A DNA stretch of 64,000 bases from Terana coerulea. Its lineage: Eukaryota; Basidiomycota; Agaricomycetes; Polyporales; Phanerochaetaceae. Of the stretch, positions 47,142 through 59,134 are shown piece by piece. Each line of letters starts with the position of its first letter. The stretch's first letter is position 1. Where the stretch lies: positions 62,001 to 126,000 of the forward strand of contig JAKOGH010000244.1 of NCBI GenBank assembly GCA_024811115.1, in the 5' to 3' direction. The position numbers and the translations under genes are program-made. Under the pieces are notes generated by a model. That model was not told the origin of the DNA and did no database searches. It saw only the letters and a program-made list of their open reading frames with translations.

Positions 47142-50100
47142 ATGCAGAATGGCCAGTATTCCGACAGGGACTCTTCGGGAACTGAACGCGATTATCACTC
47201 CCATTCTCGCTCAGATCCTTCCTCCACCCACCAGCGTAACGGTCGCGTCCTCAACCTGAACGGCCATTCAGACGCGGGCCCTGCGCCCTCTGTCACCACT
47301 GCACCAGAAGCTCCGCCAAACATACCTCATTGGTCTGCCAAGCGGCACCTTACATGCGGGAACACGGCACCTCCGCCCCCGTGGGCACCGAAAATGAGAC
47401 CATGGCGCGCATCGCCATCTAAGCTCAAGACCCACAACGCCTGCCTCGTACTCTGTCTGAATATCGATGTAGATCCACCGGATGTTGTGAAGACATATCC
47501 TTGCGCTCACCTGGAGTGCTGGGTCGATCCCCACTCCATGCCGTCGTTCAAGGCCTTGGAAATCATTGGGACAAACCTCAGGCACCAGTTTGAAGGCTTG
47601 AGTCCGAAGATCATGTACAAGGCGTTCCTGGATCCTTCTGAAGACGAACTGCGGGAGGGATGTCTCAAGGCTCGAAATTCAGCGAAGGAGGATGCCGTAT
47701 TATTTCATTACAACGGTCACGGAGTCCCGAAGCCAACGCCAAGCGGAGAACTGTGGTGTTTCAACAAGAACTACACTCAGTACATCCCGCTGTCTCTCCA
47801 GGAACTGCAGCGTTGTCTCGGGACTCCTACTGTCTACATCTGGGACTCTTCTTCGGCGGGACACTTGTTGAACAACTTCATCACGTTCGCCAAGCGACGC
47901 GACGAGGAGATCCAGCAAGCGACATCTGCTTACCCTGACCCTCTCTACGTGGACTCCATACAACTCGCCGCTTGTCTCGCAGACGAAGTTCTCCCATCCT
48001 GTCCCGAGCTCCCTGCCGATATCTTTACAGCTTGCCTCACATCACCCATTGACATCGCCCTGCGCTGGTTCATCATGAATAACCAACTTCCTACTAACAT
48101 TACTCAGGACATGGTCATGCAGCTTCCGGGAGATCTCAAGGATCGGAGGACTCCACTGGGTGAGCTGAACTGGATCTTCACCGCGATTACCGACACAATT
48201 GCGTGGACGACATTCTCTCGCGACGTATTCACCCGCCTATACCGGTCAGATCTACTGGTAGCCTCTTTATTCCGTAACTTCCTGTTGGCAGAGCGTATCA
48301 TGAAGAATTACCACTGCACGCCTCACACTTCCCCTTCGTTGCCTGCAACGAACACCCATCCGCTTTGGGCATCTTGGGATCTTGCCGTCGACTCTTGCCT
48401 CCGACAACTCCCCAACCTCCTCAAGCACACCGAGCCACCACCAGCTGGCCAAATTCCCGCTTCGCTTACTACCAGCCGTCGGAGAGCTACTGCCACTACC
48501 CCCAGTACCAACCCCAGCGACCCCAATGAGAAAGCATATACCTACGTACCGAGTCGGTTTTTCGCAGATCAGTTGACCGCCTTTGAGGTGTGGATATCTC
48601 GGGGCGGTTCTGCGCTGACGAAGCGTGGGCCGTTATCTCTTCCGCTGAGTAGAGGCCAGTCGCCCATTCCAGAGCTTACCAACGGCTCAGCTCATCCCAT
48701 CCCACATCCTCACCATCCTCACACGCCGGCTGAGTCGACCAAGGACCTAGTTCCTCGTAAGCCGCCAGATCAGCTACCTATCGTCCTACAGGTCCTCCTC
48801 TCGCAACCTCATCGCCTCCGTGCTCTCATACTTCTCTCGCAATTCGTCGACCTGGGACCATGGGCCGTCCATCTGGCGTTAACAATCGGTATCTTCCCGT
48901 ACATTTCCCGATTACTACAAGCCGCAGGGCAAGATCTGCGCCCAGTCCTCATTTTCATTTGGGCTCGCATCCTTGCAGTCGATCCGACGTGCCAGGTGGA
49001 TCTGTATAATAGTCAGGGATACAGATACTTCGCCAATGTACTCGCCATACCTGACGACCCCCGAGGACCCTCGCTCCCAAACAGCTCGGAGCACAAGGCG
49101 ATGTGCGCGTTCATTCTGTCCGCTATCGCACGTGATTACCCTCCAGGCCAGCGGGCGTGCTGGAGCGAGCATGTCTTTGACGCTTGCTACGACCGGCTCG
49201 AGGACAGCGACTTCCTGCTTCGTCAGTGGTCCGCTCTTTGTGTCGCACAGATCTGGGACGGGCATGACGACCTGCGGATATGGGGAGTCGACAAAGGCAC
49301 ACAGGACAAGCTCATCGCCCTTCTGTCGGATGATTCGCCGGAAGTACGAGGCGCAGCACTCTACGCCTTGGGAACCTTCCTGGGCGCATCTGGAGCCGGA
49401 GACATGAACAAGCTCGGCGGAGGCGGCTCTGGAACGATGCAGCAGCTGGACGAACGCATTCACTTCCGGATGGAGGTGGCAGTCGTAACCGGCGCAGCAC
49501 TTGCGATTAAGGAAGACGCAAGCCCCATGGTGCGCAAGGAGCTCCTTGTTGTTATCAGCTGTTTAGTGAAGGAATGGAGGGGGTACTTCATTGTATGCGC
49601 CTGGATATACTGGGAGGAAGAGCGGAGGAGGAACGACCCACACGCTGCGCAGGAAGAGGATATCGCCTCGCAGGCCGTGGCGGAGTGGCTGGGCGGGTTC
49701 GATGACGACGGCTATCGGGATGAGAATCGCGTGTGGCTGTCGTCTTTCTTCACGATCTTCTGCGTGCTGCTCGAGCTGTCTGGTGACCCGTACCAGGAGG
49801 TTGCCACGAACGCGCAGACGGTGGTGGACTACATTGTTGCCCTGTTACTCGAATCGCCATTCACCAGGTTGGAGAACGCTTCGGTGAACAAGCCGCCGCC
49901 CAATGCGCTCGAGGCGCAGATGAAGCGTCGTGCGAGGACCCGAGTCCCGTCACATGGGTCGCAGACGATGACCCAACCCCCACCGTCTCCGATGATACCT
50001 CGACCAGGGATCACGCGGAGCGACACTATGCATAGCGGAATGGGCTTGACTAGCACCATTTCCTCTGGTGTCAGCAGCACTCTGCGACGCACGTCCTCCT

Positions 50101-52239
50101 TGCCAACGCGCTGCGGAACCTAGCTGGAGGCGTCTCCTTTCCGACTCTGGACGGCGACGGCGGCAGATCGTCACCCAAGCCTCAGCCAGTGGAAAAGCCC
50201 ATTCTCTCTGACATTCCAGGTGTCTCTCGCCCGCCATCCCCCAATTTGAACTACGCACAGTACACCTCTCCGTATTCACGCCCCTCGAGTCCGTCATACG
50301 AGTTCACGTCTCCGACGCCACCATCGCCAGGCCCGTCGCACCGAAATGACGAACCGAGACCGCCGCCGGAATACATGGCGTCGGACGTGATTGAGGCGTT
50401 GATGGAGGAGGATATGGAACGTCTTAGGGCGCGGAGGAGGGCTGGAGGACGCTCGAAGCAACATGGGCATCAAGGGCTCATTGGAGGTATGGCCAGTCCC
50501 TCAGGAAGCACGTTCTCGATGGATTCGCTGGGAAGCAGCATTATTCTTGGTTTGGGTACGGGTGTGGGCATCAGGGACGTGCTGCCATTGAAGAGCCGAT
50601 TCTACGACTGGTGTTGCGAGTATTTCAAGGAGCCGCAGATGAGGGTAGGTCCTGCATATCATCATCGTACGAAGACAACGCTGACCGTCTCGCAGCAACC
50701 CGAACCGGACGAGCCTGGTAGTGTGGAGTATAATTACCAGGTCTGGCGGCAGCAACGGAATGAGAACATCATCAACGAGACGCGCAGTCAAGCAGATGTC
50801 GCTGGTAGGTGCAAGTGAACCCTGGGCGTTCTTCATCACTGACAATGGATCTGCGTCACTAGAGAATTGCCGCTGGGATCGACCTGTCGCAACGCTCCAG
50901 ACCTCGGTGTTCCCAGCACAGCTGGCATTCCATACGTATGATCCCCATCTAGTGGTGACCAACGAGCAGGACCTTATCATGTACGTGTATCCAATCGCCT
51001 TGTCTATTCCTCGAAACTCAGTGTAGATGCAGTGTCTACGACTGGTTGCATCGGAAGAAGGTCTCGCAATTCTTCAACGGCAACCCGTTAGGAAGCAGCA
51101 TCACGTCACTTCACTTCATCAATGAGGAGGTTGGCGGGATTATTCTCACTGGAGCTGGTGAGCTGTAATGTCAGGTTTGATGATACGGTGTACTCACCGC
51201 ACTTCGATGTTAGCGGATGGCATCGTTCGTTTGTACCGCAATTACGACCCCGACCTCAGCGGTAGCCCCGTCCAGATGGTCAGTTCATTCCGCGGTCTGA
51301 ACGAGGTCTACCGGATGAAGCGCGGTACCGGGGTTATAACCGAGTGGAAGCAAGCTGGCGGAACCTTGTTAGTGAGCGGTGACACACGCATAATCAGGGT
51401 ATGGGATGCGCACACAGAGAGTTCACTCATGGTAAGTACATCACTTCCACATCTGTGTAACGGCATCTAATCATAGGCCGTAGGACCTCGACACGAATGC
51501 TGAGAGCCCAGTCACATCGATGAAGTGCGAAGACGGGTCGTCCTCTGTTTTCTTGACGAGCTTTGCCGACGGTGTTGTCAAAATCTTCGATCGACGGCTG
51601 GAGGAAGACGACGCTATCGTCCGCGCGTATTCCTCACATTCTTCGTGGGTCCAAAAGGCGACATGGCATCCAACTATACCCGCACAGTACATTTCAGCCA
51701 GGTACGTGGTAATAGTGGGATGTCCTCGAGCAATGAACTGATTGTGAGCTTGTAGCGTTGATGGCGATGTGAAGTTGTTCGACATCCGGGGATCAGACAG
51801 ACCTATCCAGTCATGGGACCTGTTTCCACAAGGCTTGTCCGCTTTCGACGTGCACGACCTGACTGGAGTGTTTGCTGCGTGAGTTGACTTGATCATCGTC
51901 CATGAGCTTGCTTGACGTTGATCTGTTCCGTTCCTGACAGCACCTCGTCGGTCACCGCGGCTAACTGGAGAACACAACGCACCGCCGTGCACTCACTGTC
52001 GCAAAGCGCGGCTCTGTCTACGCTGTCCAGCGTTCTCACCGTCCCGCCACCACGCGAGGCACTGTCGCCTTTCATCATCCGGTCAAGTTCGTTAGCTTTC
52101 CATCCTAGAGAGATGGTCTATGCTGTTGGCTCTCTGGACGGGTCTGGTACGTTCTGCTATCAACTTCGTGATGGTCCCCGGCTCAATGCTATCTCAATCT
52201 GTTTCAGTGCGTGTTATGGGCTGCAAGCTTCCTTCGTAG
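47142..52239 (+). CDS. KOG1: Raptor/Kog1/Mip1, TORC1 scaffold subunit
   Basis: Scaffold that presents substrates to TOR kinase in TORC1. Exons: 47142-50644, 50696-50804, 50863-50980, 51027-51157, 51214-51431, 51484-51701, 51756-51878, 51941-52146 and 52208-52239, about 1,552 residues. The start MQNGQYSDRD is the first ATG in frame. The N-terminal RNC (caspase-like) domain has NACLVLCLNIDVDPPDV, KTYPCAHLECWVDP, FHYNGHGVPKPT and VYIWDSSSAGHL. HEAT-like repeats follow (VLLSQPHRLRALILLSQFVD, LRQWSALCVAQIW). Seven WD40-type blades end LAFHPREMVYAVGSLDG and GCKL. The last 32-nt exon is placed by the conserved GCKL ending. A one-base deletion at 50101-50103 breaks the frame between RRTSSL and ANALRNLAGG; uncorrected, the protein stops at 50123 and loses the WD domain. 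Confidence 0.94.
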
Positions 52240-52882
52240 AACTCTGCGCAATGCTTTCCTTGCTCGCTCGCTGTTGTTACGCTGTCGCATCTATCGCTGA
52301 TATCTCTTTCCGAGACCCACTTCTCCAAGCTTCGCGACTGGTAGATACCAATACTTGTACTAATCACCCACTTTATATTTTATATCCGCCTTTTCTGCAG
52401 GTGTCTCCGTCAATACAGTCGCAAAAAGGGCAGCTGTCACGGCTGTATCTACATTGAGTGATGGTTGCAATGGGGCCTAATCTGGTCCCCATTGTTGACG
52501 CAGGCGGATAAGAAAGTGCGCCGGCGACGACAGGTGAATGCCCGTGCTCACCGTGCAGCAGTCAAACACCCTAGCGGCTCAGAGACGTATGCCCAGTCTA
52601 CTACGGCCTTGGCTTTCACGGAAGTAAATCCCAACAATTGCCCGGGAGACTCAGAGTCCAGGCCGGCGATCAGCGAAACATCCCAATATTAATGCGTCTG
52701 CGCGCCCATCTCTCACCTCATGTTATGGGATTCAGGCAACAGAGCGCCGGGGACCCTACCTGATGTTGGAAGCCATGACACTGATCCAACCATTCTTTCC
52801 CTTCTCCACACAGCCTCCATCCACACTCGCTTTCTCTTGAGGTCTTTCTCTCCTTCATTCACTCTTACTTGTCCTCGCCAAA
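52240..52882. other. Tandem intergenic region
   Basis: This 643-bp spacer includes a pyrimidine-rich tract at 52795-52865 just before the next ATG, typical of fungal core promoters. No coding exon was recognised. Confidence 0.45.
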
Positions 52883-55241
52883 ATGCCTCGCGAGAACAGC
52901 TTCAGCGACTCGGATGGCCGCTCGCTCACACCCGACTTGGAGGACGAGATGATGTCCTCGCCGACCACGACATCCCCGCCAGCCCTCCCACCGCTCAACA
53001 CCGGTCTCATGGGGCCGCACCACGAAGACGGCCGGCCGACGATTGAGGTCATGGAGGGCGTCGTCTCGGCTCCCGCGGCATACAAGGAACCCACTTCTGC
53101 GCGGTCGCCGACGAGGCAGCCCCGCGGTCTGCTGTATCCGAGCACCTGCAACGGCCCTCGCTAGTGACACCAGGAGAGCGCTTCCGTGCCTCTGTCCGCA
53201 AGGTTATTGCCATGCGCCGCGGCTCGATGGCCATCTCGAAGGCACGCGTCGGCGCCGAGCCTGGTATCGACCCCGCGCCGCGAGTCCGCGTTCATGGCCT
53301 ATGGTCACATCAGACAGAAGTGTCTTATCGAGGTCGTGGACTACTCGGCGGTGCGGAGCAGCTTTGGACGCATGACGAACACGGAGTTTGTTAAGCTGCT
53401 CGCGGACGACCGCGCGAGTGCGAAGGAGCCCTGGGTGAAGGTGCGGTGGATTAATGTTGGTGGAGTCAGCTGGGATGTCATCTCCGCATTGGCAATTAAG
53501 TATGGTATGTCTTTTCAGCTACTGATATATGTTCGCTTTACGAAACGTTTCCCCAGACATGCATCCGTTAGCCGTAGAAGACCTGCTGCATGTTCGCAGG
53601 ACCGCTCGCTCGAAAGCTGACTATTATCAAAAGCATCTCTTCCTCCGGATTTTATGCCACACCCTCATGTCCGACGATGATGCAGAACACCAAAGCCCAA
53701 GCAACTCCCTTACTCAACTCCCCCGGTCTGCTTCACCGGAGCCCTTTGGCGATGACGATGACTATGACTATGACGAGTCCATGTTCAAGGCGGATGATTC
53801 GGAGAAGACTGTATATGGCACCGGCAGCTCCCGGTTCAACACTTCGCGCGGCGGCACCTTGCGTACTGCCGTCAAGCGCAACATGAGCAAGCAGAGCGAT
53901 CTGGAACACAGGGCGGACACCTATGCATCTCCACGGTTTGCCACCAGCGAACAGGAGCTCAAGGTTCGCCGATTGTTTTGCATTTGCAGACCCGAGAAAC
54001 TGATGCAGGTTCATACATAGAGCAAGAAAGATGCACGCAACATCAAGCTGATCCGAGCATTGAAGAGGGGTGATCGCGTGAACGTCAAGATTTCGCCGAT
54101 GTGTGTCTTCCTCTTCAGAGATGGTGCGTACGAGGCAACGTTCGCAAATGCCAATGGCCTATATTTACATTGAGCGTTGCATTCCTACAGGCACGATCGT
54201 GACAATTCATCAAGACACGAAGCTGGACTTCACGGCCCCTATCACTGAGCGGTTGCGCCAGCGCGACACAGGTTTGCGCACGACCGCGGACGCATCGCTA
54301 CTGGTCGAGAGTATCATCGACTTAGGTGGGTGTATGCGTTTTGTATGCCCGAAAATCCGGTGCTGATCAGTGGGTCGCAGTTGTGGATCGCGCTTTGGAG
54401 GTTGTTGAGGAGTACCAGAGCAAGATTTTGAAGCTAGAGCAGGCTGTGTTGTTGAAGCCGAGCATGAAGCATGTGCGCCGGTGTACGTATCCTTCTTCCG
54501 TTCGACAGGCATACATTGACTGTATGCACTTTGTGTAGTGCACATCCTCCAAGGCGACCTCATCCTGCACAAGCGCACGCTCGAGCCAATCAAGACAGTA
54601 ATCTACGGTCTGCGTCGATACGACGTCGATCGTGTGGCCGCGCTGTCCGAGCTGCTGGACCCAGCGGTCAAGGTACAGGGTTACATGAGCCACAAGGCGA
54701 AAATCTACCTCGCGGATGTGCACGACCACATGGAGTACATCTTGAGCAGCTTGGACATGTTTGCGGGCATCAGTGAGAACTTGATCAACTATACCTTCAA
54801 TGTAAGCCCCTGTCTGTCTCCCTGGCCGAACATCGGCTGACGCTGCGCGATGTTGTAGATGTCGTCGTATGAGATGAACGAGGTCATGCGCAGGTTGACG
54901 TTGGCAACTATCATCTTCCTTCCGCTGACGTTGCTCACCGGTTACTTCGTAAGTTTACTTTGTCTTTACCACCTCCCTCGACTCAAGATCGTCTTGTAGG
55001 GTATGAACTTCGACTTCATGTGGTCTGTCCATGACGGGCATAGCGACCTTGTGTAAGTAGCCGTGCCTTCTTCCGCGTGAATATCTCTGATACATCTAAC
55101 CCCAGATTCTGGATTATCGCCCTTCCGGTCATGGCAATCGTCATACCTATCTTCTTGTACAACGATCTCCAGAGGATGGTCCACTACCTGCTCAAGAAAA
55201 TGCAAACACGGGCGGTAAAGAAGAAGTACAAGCAGGCGTAA
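52883..55241 (+). CDS. CorA-type Mg2+ transporter (Alr/Mnr2-like)
   Basis: Membrane Mg2+ channel of about 636 residues. Exons: 52883-53504, 53557-53963, 54021-54123, 54191-54325, 54381-54482, 54539-54801, 54859-54948, 55000-55052 and 55106-55241. The cytosolic N-terminal domain has IRQKCLIEVVDYS, INVGGVSWDVISALA and DMHPLAVEDLLHVRRTARSK. Near the C-terminus, TM1 (ATIIFLPLTLLTGYFGMNF) carries the CorA signature GMN. TM2 (FWIIALPVMAIVIPIFLY) follows. The tail is basic. An acidic insert (DDDDYDYDE) precedes the conserved core. Exon 1 needs two compensating shifts, a missing C at 53120-53123 and one extra base at about 53271-53276; its total length keeps phase. Uncorrected, translation ends at 53164. 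Vacuolar versus plasma-membrane location is not determined. Confidence 0.9.
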
Positions 55242-56277
55242 GCCAGCCCTCATGACATTCCCTTCGGGTTCCTCGGACTGTGACAGCCTTTCATGACACC
55301 TCACGTTCTCCCTTATTCCATCTGCGCCGCTATTCTCGCATACTGCATAATGCTCGTACATATCTAAACCATCATATAACACAATCATTCTCACCACTTT
55401 ACGCATATGTTACCCATTTACGTTCGCCTGTAATCGCATCATCTTATTTATGTCGAATACTATGCTTCCGCAGTTGACTTGGAGTCAGCTACTAATCTAA
55501 CCTTTGTGTGCCCGCCCTAGTGCGCTTTGGAGAGCAGACGCCGAGGCCTGACGCGCCAACTGATGAGACGTCAGGATGGTGCTTCTCTTAGCTCCACCGA
55601 CGGGAAAGGAAGGCTTTGTCGATGGCCACGCACTCTCGGTAACCGTGCTGCAACGCCCACGAAGGTCGGACGTGGCGGGTGGCCCTGCGTGCGCTGCTGA
55701 TTCCTGAATAGCGCGCTCCGAGGAGAAAACGTAAACGGGGGAGATAGGGCCGTCAGCACACCGCTCTTCCTGGGCCTTCCTTTGTGATCCTCTAGTTGTC
55801 CTCTAGCGCTGATTTGTGAACGGGAGGTTATTGAGTCGCTTAGCTGTGATTCGCTAGAGCGACCAAGGCAGAGGTAAGTTGGGGCTAGTGTGACGGCGCT
55901 GTGTCGGCGGGCGAGACTGCCAAGACTCGGATTTTCACGAACTCGGCTAGACAGTTGGTCCTGCTCCTCGAGCTCCTCTGTACGAACGGACTGCAAGGGG
56001 CCACGGAGCAGGAGTGAGTGTGCGGAGCCAAGTCGCCAAAGCAACGCGCCACGAAACTCCAATGGGCAAACGGAGGCAAATCCTTCGACGCAAGACTTGG
56101 ACGGTGTGTGGAAGCATGATCAAGCTATCCATCATAAATAAGGTGAGATCATCGGCCACCGTCCTGGTCCAAAGATCAAAGAGTCGTTTAGCTCCAAGCG
56201 GCAACACCTGCCCGATAGCCTTGACCTCCAGCTTCTCCTGCCGTCACTCGACGCCCTCCACAGCCTGTCAACGCCGT
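55242..56277. other. Intergenic 1 kb left of the transposon
   Basis: A 163-codon minus-strand frame (55571-56062) is open but has no ATG with supporting context and no domain. Nothing else was recognised. Confidence 0.4.
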
Positions 56278-56285
56278 CAGGACGC
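56278..56285. repeat. Target-site duplication, left copy
   Basis: CAGGACGC, identical to 57170-57177 on the other side of the element. Confidence 0.85.
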
Positions 56286-56321
56286 AGGACCCTGGAAAAT
56301 CCCTATAAAGGTTAGGGCAAA
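56286..56321 (+). repeat. Left terminal inverted repeat of hAT-like element
   Basis: Reads AGGACCCTGGAAAATCCCTA, then TAAAGGTTAGGGCAAA. It matches the inverted right end with a single A/C difference at position 20. Confidence 0.88.
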
Positions 56322-57133
56322 ACCGGCCAAAATCGGACCTTCGATGTGCGGACAATTTTGGGTCCAAATGTCCGGATTCCGGGGAGACATAGCAAAAGTG
56401 CGAACTGTTGTCCGGATGACCGACAGACCTCAAATTTCGCGATTTTTGTCCGGACAACCGAAAAAATCGCTAACAATTGCTAAAAATTCCCTAAAATCGC
56501 GAATCTGGTGTTTGAATGCTTACTCAGTCTGGTGAAGTACCATACAACTATTTCTAGCGAGATCAGACAAGATATATCTTGTGAAAGTGCAAAAGCAGAT
56601 GACTATTCTTAAGGCCACGGGCTCACGGGTTTCAGCAAGCCCTCAACCTCTTGTGCTCTCGGTCACGTCACTTTGGTTGTTCATGTAAAGGTTTGGCATC
56701 AGCGCAATTTATTGCGATCTGTATAAAATACCTACCAAAATGAAGGCAGAACGCAGGCGAGGAGCTATCGGGAGCGGGTCAAGCTCTGCGCTTGCCGTGA
56801 TGCCGCCGTGCTGGATATGGGTGGTCGTGCGATGCTGTGATGTGCCGACATTGGTCCAAGCTACTCCGGATAGTCATCCACCATGATCCATGTTTGATTC
56901 TACGCTAATTCTACACCGCAAAACTTCGAACGCGGGTGTTGCGTAGGGCTTCACACAACAGCCCCGGGGCCTGCACCATCAACCATCAAATTGAAGACCG
57001 GACATGCGGGAGACCTTCCGCACACGGCATGTCTGGTGTGCGGACGATGTCCCGACTTTGGCCGCCATTTTGAGCAATTCTTGTCCGGATTTTCGGGCGG
57101 CCTCCGGCCGCCATGGCCAACCAGTGTCCGGAC

Positions 57134-57169
57134 TTTGCCCTAACCTTTAGAGGGATTTTCCAGGGTCCT
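57134..57169 (-). repeat. Right terminal inverted repeat of hAT-like element
   Basis: Inverted copy of the left end: TTTGCCCTAACCTTTA, then GAGGGATTTTCCAGGGTCCT. It is followed at once by the CAGGACGC duplication. Confidence 0.88.
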
Positions 57170-57177
57170 CAGGACGC
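57170..57177. repeat. Target-site duplication, right copy
   Basis: CAGGACGC, identical to 56278-56285. One further shared T is part of the inverted repeat, so the length is 8 bp, or 9 at most. Confidence 0.85.
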
Positions 57178-57672
57178 TCACCGCACAGCACACCGTGTGC
57201 GAAACCCGAGAGTGTCGGACAGCAGTCGTCAGGACGCAGACCTCAGTTGGGCACGCGTCCTCGAGCTGGGGTTTACCACATCATCGCCGTTTGAAACACG
57301 GTGTTCGCGGAGGGCTCGTCCTGCCAGAAAGGGTATGGCGGGCATCTGAGCTTCCGCATCTTCTTTCGACATCGTCGAGGCGCCGAGGCGCTGCGAGCTG
57401 GTCTTGAAGCTTGAAAAACGAGCCCAGTTGCCGACGCGAGGGCCCATGGAAGAATGAATCTGACGGGGCCGCTTTGATGGCGATTTCCTGAAATTTCTGC
57501 CGTCCGCTAGCCGTACCTGCAGCCCAACCCGTTGATATACTCAGCGCGAGGAGAGGATGCACTTCCCCGCACCTGTATAGCTGATCTCTCTCCACTCACC
57601 CTCAATTCCGTTGCATCGCGTCTTTTGTACCCATTCATCCACCAAAGTCCTACGTTCTAACGCCTCGAAGCC
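57178..57672. promoter_or_regulatory. Upstream region of the ICMT-like gene
   Basis: This 495-bp stretch between the transposon and the next ATG contains a pyrimidine-rich tract (57585-57650) as expected near a fungal start site. The transposon therefore sits about 500 bp upstream of this gene. Confidence 0.4.
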
Positions 57673-58472
57673 ATGTCCGGACTCGCCACCCCTGTGCTCA
57701 AGGTCCCGCTACTCCTCGCGGTAGCACAGGGAATACGCACTGGCTTCACTCCTCCGCGACAGATGCCCTCAAGCGACGAGCGGAAGACCTATGACTGTAA
57801 TAATTCTGCGCGAGAGGTGGTGAAGAACGTGGGTACCTGGGGCCCACGATCCCTAAAGGTCACTCCGCTTTTGCTGTTCTTGTAAATGGACTCTAACTCT
57901 GAATTTAGGCGTTGGCGTATATCTCGCAACTCTGGGAAGCGTACCTCATATGTCTCGACGCGGCGCCTGCGTCGTCCCGTACAACGCTCATCGCGTCGCT
58001 GCGCCGCGCGGCGCCGCACGCCCTCCCCATCGCGCCGCGCCTGCACCTCTCACCCGCCTTCGTGCTCGGCGCCGCCCTCATCTGCGCCGGCGCGTGCCTG
58101 CGTGTCGCCTGCTTCCGCCGGCTCGGCCGCCAGTTCACGTTCGAGCTCTCCGTGCAGAAGGACCACGAGCTCGTCACGGACGGCCCGTACGCGGTCGTGC
58201 GCCACCCGAGCTACGGCGCCGCGCTGATGCAGGTCGTCGGCCTCGTCTTCTGCCTCGCGGGCCCGGGCTCCTGGTGGGCGGAGTCCGGGATGTGGCACGC
58301 GCGCGCGGGCAAGCTCATCACGGTGGTCGTCGCGTTGCAGCTGGCGCTGTGTGTCGCGGGCGGGGTGGACCGGACGTTCAAGGAGGACGTCGTGATGAAG
58401 CAGATCTTCGGAGAGCGGTGGGACGAGTGGGCGAAGAAGACGACGTACAGGTTGATTCCGTTTGTGTTCTGA
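57673..58472 (+). CDS. Isoprenylcysteine carboxyl methyltransferase family membrane protein
   Basis: Two exons (57673-57858, 57909-58472) give 249 residues starting MSGLATPVLKVPLL. Several hydrophobic helices precede the conserved C-terminal core: GRQFTFELSVQKDHELVTDG, PYAVVRHPSYGAALMQ (the RHPSY motif of ICMT/phospholipid methyltransferases) and FGERWDEWAKKTTYRLIPFVF. Canonical ICMT methylates prenylated CaaX proteins at the ER. Basidiomycetes carry several divergent relatives, so the substrate is uncertain. Codon use in the second exon is strongly GC-rich (57950-58350), unlike most neighbours. Confidence 0.85.
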
Positions 58473-59134
58473 AGTTTTGGTTGTTTTTCTCAAGATTGCT
58501 CTGCGACGGATTTTCTGCCTCGCGCTTCCACTCCCTCCATGGCCACCGTGCTGTTCATTTGCTATCCGAATGTACTATTTGTCGGTTTTTGCTTTGCCAT
58601 TGCTGTAGTTTAATGTCCTCACGCTTTGTCACGTCTTGAATGTGCTCTTTGCTGTACGTGTCCATCCAGTGTCTGTACGTACCCATCTAGTGTGATATCA
58701 ACCTTCCTCTTTTGTTTCATGGCGGCGGAGTACTGAACTCTTATGGCTTGCAATAACCGGAGCTCGTTTCCTCGAGCTTACATCGAGGTCTATGCCCATT
58801 CGCAGATGCCAGTCTTGGTATTGGAATGTGAACAGCCTGAAGCAGCGTGTGAAGAGCGCATGCGCACACACGAACAAAAGGAGAAAAATACAGCCAAACT
58901 GCTCACATAAATTCAAAAAATAGCCAGGCCCAATGTGCTACAGCATTTGTCAATAAATCCAAATACTATGAATCTTGTAGATAGCTCGTGCGATGTAGAT
59001 GCTTGCGTACATGGGATATATGATGCGGGTATATGTTCTTACATTGGTTTGGGGTAATAGAAAGATCTGCGGAACGGCATCTGAGCGACTAAGAACATCA
59101 CAATGCGCGAGGGACTCACCGCGGCGACGTGAAC
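58473..59134. other. Convergent intergenic region
   Basis: This 662-bp stretch between two converging 3' ends is T-rich after the ICMT stop (58473-58660). No gene or RNA was recognised. Confidence 0.4.

Larger units (their letters stand above)
56286..57169. mobile_element. Non-autonomous hAT-like DNA transposon (MITE-like), 884 bp
   Basis: Terminal inverted repeats of about 36 bp bound the element. The left end begins AGGACCCTGGAAAATCCCT and the right end finishes with its reverse complement, AGGGATTTTCCAGGGTCCT. One mismatch occurs in the next stretch through GGTTAGGGCAAA. Both ends are directly flanked by the same 8 bp, CAGGACGC (56278-56285 and 57170-57177), a perfect target-site duplication. 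Eight-bp duplications with short TIRs are the mark of the hAT superfamily. Multiple subterminal GTCCGGA/TCCGGAC copies on both sides resemble transposase-binding sites. No transposase frame is present, so mobility would need a source elsewhere in the genome. Confidence 0.88.

Noticed and set aside
52465..52692. Plus-strand frame after the Raptor gene
   Set aside because: Raptor ends cleanly with the conserved GCKL exon at 52239; this frame has no splice link or domain.
55571..56062. 163-codon minus-strand frame left of the transposon
   Set aside because: No domain, no ATG in good context, and low-complexity composition.
57228..57242. Second CAGGACGC copy as a further transposon boundary
   Set aside because: It is not next to an inverted repeat; the true duplication is directly at both element ends.
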